Shown: positions 61,444 through 64,000 of the stretch, piece by piece
How positions within the stretch are numbered: the first letter of the stretch is position 1
Layout of the letters: each line of letters starts with the position of its first letter
Source of the DNA: Buttiauxella massiliensis
GTDB taxonomy: Bacteria > Pseudomonadota > Gammaproteobacteria > Enterobacterales > Enterobacteriaceae
NCBI RefSeq assembly: GCF_902500225.1
Contig: NZ_LR722667.1
Span: 1 to 64,000, forward strand
DNA length: 64,000 bases
Direction of reading: 5' to 3'
Translations under genes and position numbers: made by a program
Notes under the pieces: model-generated
Databases searched by the model: none
The model's input: only the letters and a program-made list of their open reading frames with translations
What the model was told of the DNA's origin: nothing

Positions 61444-61634
61444 AATGGTGGGTTCTTAAACTCGGGGTAAATCTCGAACATGTATCGTGAATGGTATGGC
61501 AGGATCATCCATGCCTGTTTAATGGCCACCACCACATGTCTTATCGCTGCCTGGTCATAGGAAAAACGCAGAACTGAAACGACACGACGGAATGGGTGAT
61601 ACGCCCGAAATCGATTATGCGACCGTATGTTCAC
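61440..61634 (-). other. rho leader region with degenerate rhoL and a 64-codon frame
   Basis: This leader aligns with the E. coli rho leader (for example TGTCGTTTCAGTTCTGCG and GACCAGGCAGCG). In the frame that encodes RhoL in E. coli, as I remember it, the ATG is gone and TAA and TGA stops appear. A different frame is open for 64 codons from GTG at 61634 to TGA, overlapping the rho ATG as ATGA. The leader is where Rho autoregulates its own synthesis. Whether the 64-codon frame is translated is unknown; the sequence has no recognised domain. Confidence 0.45.
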
Positions 61635-61675
61635 TGTAAAACAGCGTCTTAGTGAAGGGAAACTGGAAGCATTAG

Positions 61676-61704
61676 GTATTACAAAGATTCAAACTACAAG
61701 ACAA
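61676..61704 (-). promoter_or_regulatory. Putative rho promoter
   Basis: On the minus strand TTGTCT (61699-61704), 17-bp spacer, TAATAC (61676-61681) preceded by TG. A start near 61669 gives a leader of about 225 nt. Confidence 0.7.
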
Positions 61705-61801
61705 GTTCTAAATGCAGTAAAAGTAACTTAGCATGACTGACGCCGGGCGTCCAGCGGCTCACAAAAAATTGCGAACCACGCACGCACCGGCTGAGATTCC
61801 A

Positions 61802-62131
61802 TTATGCCAGATTAGCGTCGAGGAACTCTTTTAACTGGCCTTTGGACAGTGCGCCAACTTTGGTCGCAGCCACTTCACCGTTCTTGAACAGCAACAGAGT
61901 TGGGATACCACGGATACCATATTTTGGTGCCGTGCCCGGGTTCTGATCGATGTTCAGTTTAGCAACGGTCAGATTGCCCTGATATTCATCAGCGATTTCA
62001 TCAAGAATCGGGGCGATCATCTTGCATGGACCACACCACTCTGCCCAGAAATCAACCAGGATCAACCCATCAGCTTTTAGCACGTCCGTGTCGAAACTGT
62101 CGTCAGTCAGGTGAATAATTTTATCGCTCAT
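61802..62131 (-). CDS. trxA: Thioredoxin 1 TrxA
   Basis: Cytoplasmic disulphide reductase, and processivity factor of phage T7 polymerase in E. coli. The 109-residue protein has the active site [14 protein letters not shown] and cis-Pro RGIPTLLLF. Length equals E. coli. It is divergent from rhlB. A compact inverted repeat GACGCC/GGCGTC lies 3' of the gene near 61738-61750 but lacks a U tract. Confidence 0.97.
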   Translation of the reverse strand: MSDKIIHLTDDSFDTDVLKADGLILVDFWAEWCGPCKMIAPILDEIADEYQGNLTVAKLNIDQNPGTAPKYGIRGIPTLLLFKNGEVAATKVGALSKGQLKEFLDANLA

Positions 62132-62249
62132 GTTCTACTCCGCAGGATTATGTCTACCTTGTTGGTGTAGCATTAACCAACTTAAGGTTGACTTTATTTC
62201 ACCGGATACGCTTTCGTAAAGCAATAGTTAGCTGATATTCTACCACACT

Positions 62250-63521
62250 ATGAGCAAAACACATTTGACCGAACAGAAGTTTTCCGACTTCGCACTGCAC
62301 CCTAAGGTGATTGAAGCCCTTGAAAATAAAGGGTTTCATAACTGCACCCCTATTCAGGCATTGGCACTACCGCTGACACTAGCGAATCGTGACGTTGCAG
62401 GGCAGGCGCAAACCGGTACTGGCAAAACGATGGCGTTTTTGACGTCAACGTTCCATTATTTACTCTCTCACCCGGTTCCAGAGAATCGCCAGGTGAACCA
62501 GCCGCGTGCCTTAATTATGGCGCCGACTCGTGAACTGGCAGTCCAAATTCACTCTGATGCAGAGCCACTAGCACAATCGACCGGCCTTAAACTCGGCCTG
62601 GCGTACGGTGGTGACGGCTACGATAAACAGCTTAAAGTGCTGGAAAGCGGTGTTGATATTCTTATCGGCACAACTGGTCGTTTGATTGATTATGCCAAGC
62701 AAAACCACATTAACTTAGGCGCAATTCAGGTTGTGGTGCTGGATGAAGCCGATCGCATGTACGATCTGGGCTTTATTAAAGATATTCGCTGGTTGTTCCG
62801 CCGTATGCCGCCAGTCACTCAACGCCTGAACATGCTGTTCTCCGCCACACTCTCTTACCGTGTGCGTGAACTGGCATTCGAGCAAATGAACAACGCGGAA
62901 TACGTGGAAGTCGAGCCGGAGCAAAAAACCGGTCACCGCATTCAGGAAGAGCTGTTCTACCCTTCTAACGAAGAGAAAATGCGTTTGCTGCAGACTCTCA
63001 TCGAAGAAGAGTGGCCAGATCGCGCCATCATCTTTGCCAACACTAAACACCGTTGTGAAGATATCTGGGGTCACCTTGCAGCCGATGGGCACCGTGTTGG
63101 TTTGCTGACCGGCGATGTTGCTCAGAAAAAACGTCTGCGCATCCTTGAAGAATTCACCCGTGGCGATCTGGATATTCTGGTTGCAACCGATGTTGCCGCT
63201 CGCGGTCTGCATATCCCGTTAGTTACACACGTTTTCAACTACGATCTTCCTGATGACTGCGAAGATTACGTTCACCGTATTGGTCGTACCGGCCGTGCTG
63301 GCGAAAGCGGTCATTCCATTAGCCTTGCGTGTGAAGATTATGCGTTGAACCTGTCTGCCATTGAGACTTACATTGGTCACTCAATTCCGGTCAGCAAATA
63401 CAAAACTGAAGCACTGTTAAGCGAACTTCCTCCACCGAAGCGTCTGACTCGCGCCCGTCCGGGTAACGGTCCTCGCCGTAATGGTGGCGCTCCTCGCGGT
63501 AATCGCCGTCGCACAGGTTAA
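62250..63521 (+). CDS. rhlB: DEAD-box RNA helicase RhlB
   Basis: ATP-dependent RNA helicase of the RNase E degradosome. The 423-residue protein shows the Q motif ([13 protein letters not shown]), motif [13 protein letters not shown] box [16 protein letters not shown] motif FSATLS and motif [12 protein letters not shown], with a basic Gly/Arg-rich tail that binds RNA and RNase E. Two residues longer than E. coli RhlB. gppA follows 6 bp later. Confidence 0.97.
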   Translation: MSKTHLTEQKFSDFALHPKVIEALENKGFHNCTPIQALALPLTLANRDVAGQAQTGTGKTMAFLTSTFHYLLSHPVPENRQVNQPRALIMAPTRELAVQIHSDAEPLAQSTGLKLGLAYGGDGYDKQLKVLESGVDILIGTTGRLIDYAKQNHINLGAIQVVVLDEADRMYDLGFIKDIRWLFRRMPPVTQRLNMLFSATLSYRVRELAFEQMNNAEYVEVEPEQKTGHRIQEELFYPSNEEKMRLLQTLIEEEWPDRAIIFANTKHRCEDIWGHLAADGHRVGLLTGDVAQKKRLRILEEFTRGDLDILVATDVAARGLHIPLVTHVFNYDLPDDCEDYVHRIGRTGRAGESGHSISLACEDYALNLSAIETYIGHSIPVSKYKTEALLSELPPPKRLTRARPGNGPRRNGGAPRGNRRRTG

Positions 63522-63527
63522 AAATTT

Positions 63528-64000
63528 ATGCTCAGCTCCACCTCGCTGTATGCTGCAATAGATTTAGGCTCTAATAGCTTTCATATGTTGGTTGTACGTG
63601 AGGTGGCAGGGAGCATACAAACCCTTGCCCGGATTAAGCGAAAAGTACGCCTTGCTGCTGGTTTAAGCAGCGACAATACGCTTTCACGTGAAGCAATGGA
63701 GCGCGGGTGGCAATGCCTGCGCTTGTTCGCTGAACGTCTTCAAGATATTCCTCAAACCCAAATTCGCGTGGTCGCCACTGCAACTCTCCGTCTTGCCACC
63801 AATGCCAATGAATTCATTGAGCAAGCTGAAAAAATCCTCGGCTGCCCGGTGCAAATTATTCATGGTGAAGAAGAAGCACGTCTGATTTATCAGGGTGTTG
63901 CCCATACGACAGGCGGTGCCGATCAACGCCTAGTGGTTGATATCGGCGGTGCCAGCACGGAACTTGTGACAGGCTCGGGGGCGCAAACCACCGCACTCTT
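63528..64000 (+). CDS. gppA: pppGpp 5'-phosphohydrolase / exopolyphosphatase GppA, 5' part only
   Basis: Ppx/GppA-family phosphatase converting pppGpp to ppGpp. Only the first 157 codons are inside the window; the frame is still open at 64000. The ASKHA nucleotide-binding motifs are present: [15 protein letters not shown] at the start and [11 protein letters not shown] near the window end, with [11 protein letters not shown] between. It follows rhlB closely, as in E. coli. The ATG at 63528 is the only Met before the conserved AIDLGSNS block. Confidence 0.93.
   Translation, partial: MLSSTSLYAAIDLGSNSFHMLVVREVAGSIQTLARIKRKVRLAAGLSSDNTLSREAMERGWQCLRLFAERLQDIPQTQIRVVATATLRLATNANEFIEQAEKILGCPVQIIHGEEEARLIYQGVAHTTGGADQRLVVDIGGASTELVTGSGAQTTAL

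Overview
The window is chromosomal core DNA of a member of the Enterobacteriaceae. Nearly every protein aligns closely, from memory, with its E. coli K-12 counterpart, and the gene order follows the E. coli segment that runs from rrnA/hemG through fadBA, tat, metE, recQ, uvrD, cyaA, hemCDXY and the enterobacterial common antigen (ECA) cluster to rho, trxA, rhlB and gppA. It is not E. coli or Salmonella: a second-type hemB sits between tatD and rfaH; rffG/rffH are missing from the ECA cluster; aslA/aslB, yifK and the yigE/F/G genes are missing from their E. coli places; and five ERIC elements are present. I cannot fix the genus from sequence alone.

Layout, left to right. 1-290: promoters P1 and P2 and the antitermination leader of an rRNA operon that leaves the window leftward. 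288-4272: hemG, trkH, yigZ, pepQ (leftward). 4424-7934: FadR operator and the fadBA beta-oxidation operon (rightward). 7939-12031: ERIC, fre, ubiD, rfaH and hemB. 12047-17575: a leftward run ubiE-ubiJ-ubiB-tatA-tatB-tatC-tatD-hemB that combines ubiquinone synthesis, Tat export and heme synthesis. 17667-27203: rmuC, udp, dlhH, metE/metR, bioP, yigL, pldB. 27283-33286: rhtB, rhtC, recQ, pldA, yigI, rarD, with three ERIC elements. 33323-40250: corA with its leader, uvrD with a LexA box, and yigB-xerC-yigA-dapF-lptM. 40376-47663: cyaY, cyaA and the hemCDXY operon. 47711-48916: the sRNA glmZ with its regulatory sites, a tRNA-derived tandem repeat and the argX-hisR-leuT-proM tRNA operon. 49024-59931: the ECA operon wecA-wzzE-wecB-wecC-wecD-wecE-wzxE-wecF-wzyE-wecG (leftward). 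60143-64000: rho with leader, trxA, rhlB and a truncated gppA.

Functional themes: tetrapyrrole synthesis (hemG, hemB, hemC, hemD plus accessory hemX/hemY), quinone synthesis (ubiD, ubiB, ubiJ, ubiE), envelope building (ECA, lptM, pldA, pldB, tat), DNA repair and recombination (recQ, uvrD, xerC, rmuC) and global regulation (cyaA, rho, rfaH, rhlB, glmZ, metR). No phage, transposase gene, CRISPR array, toxin-antitoxin or defence locus was seen. The most interesting material is small: the rtT-like repeat made from the 3' end of tRNA-Pro, the ERIC set with compensatory stem changes, the leaders of corA and rho, the alternative HemB, and the missing rffGH.
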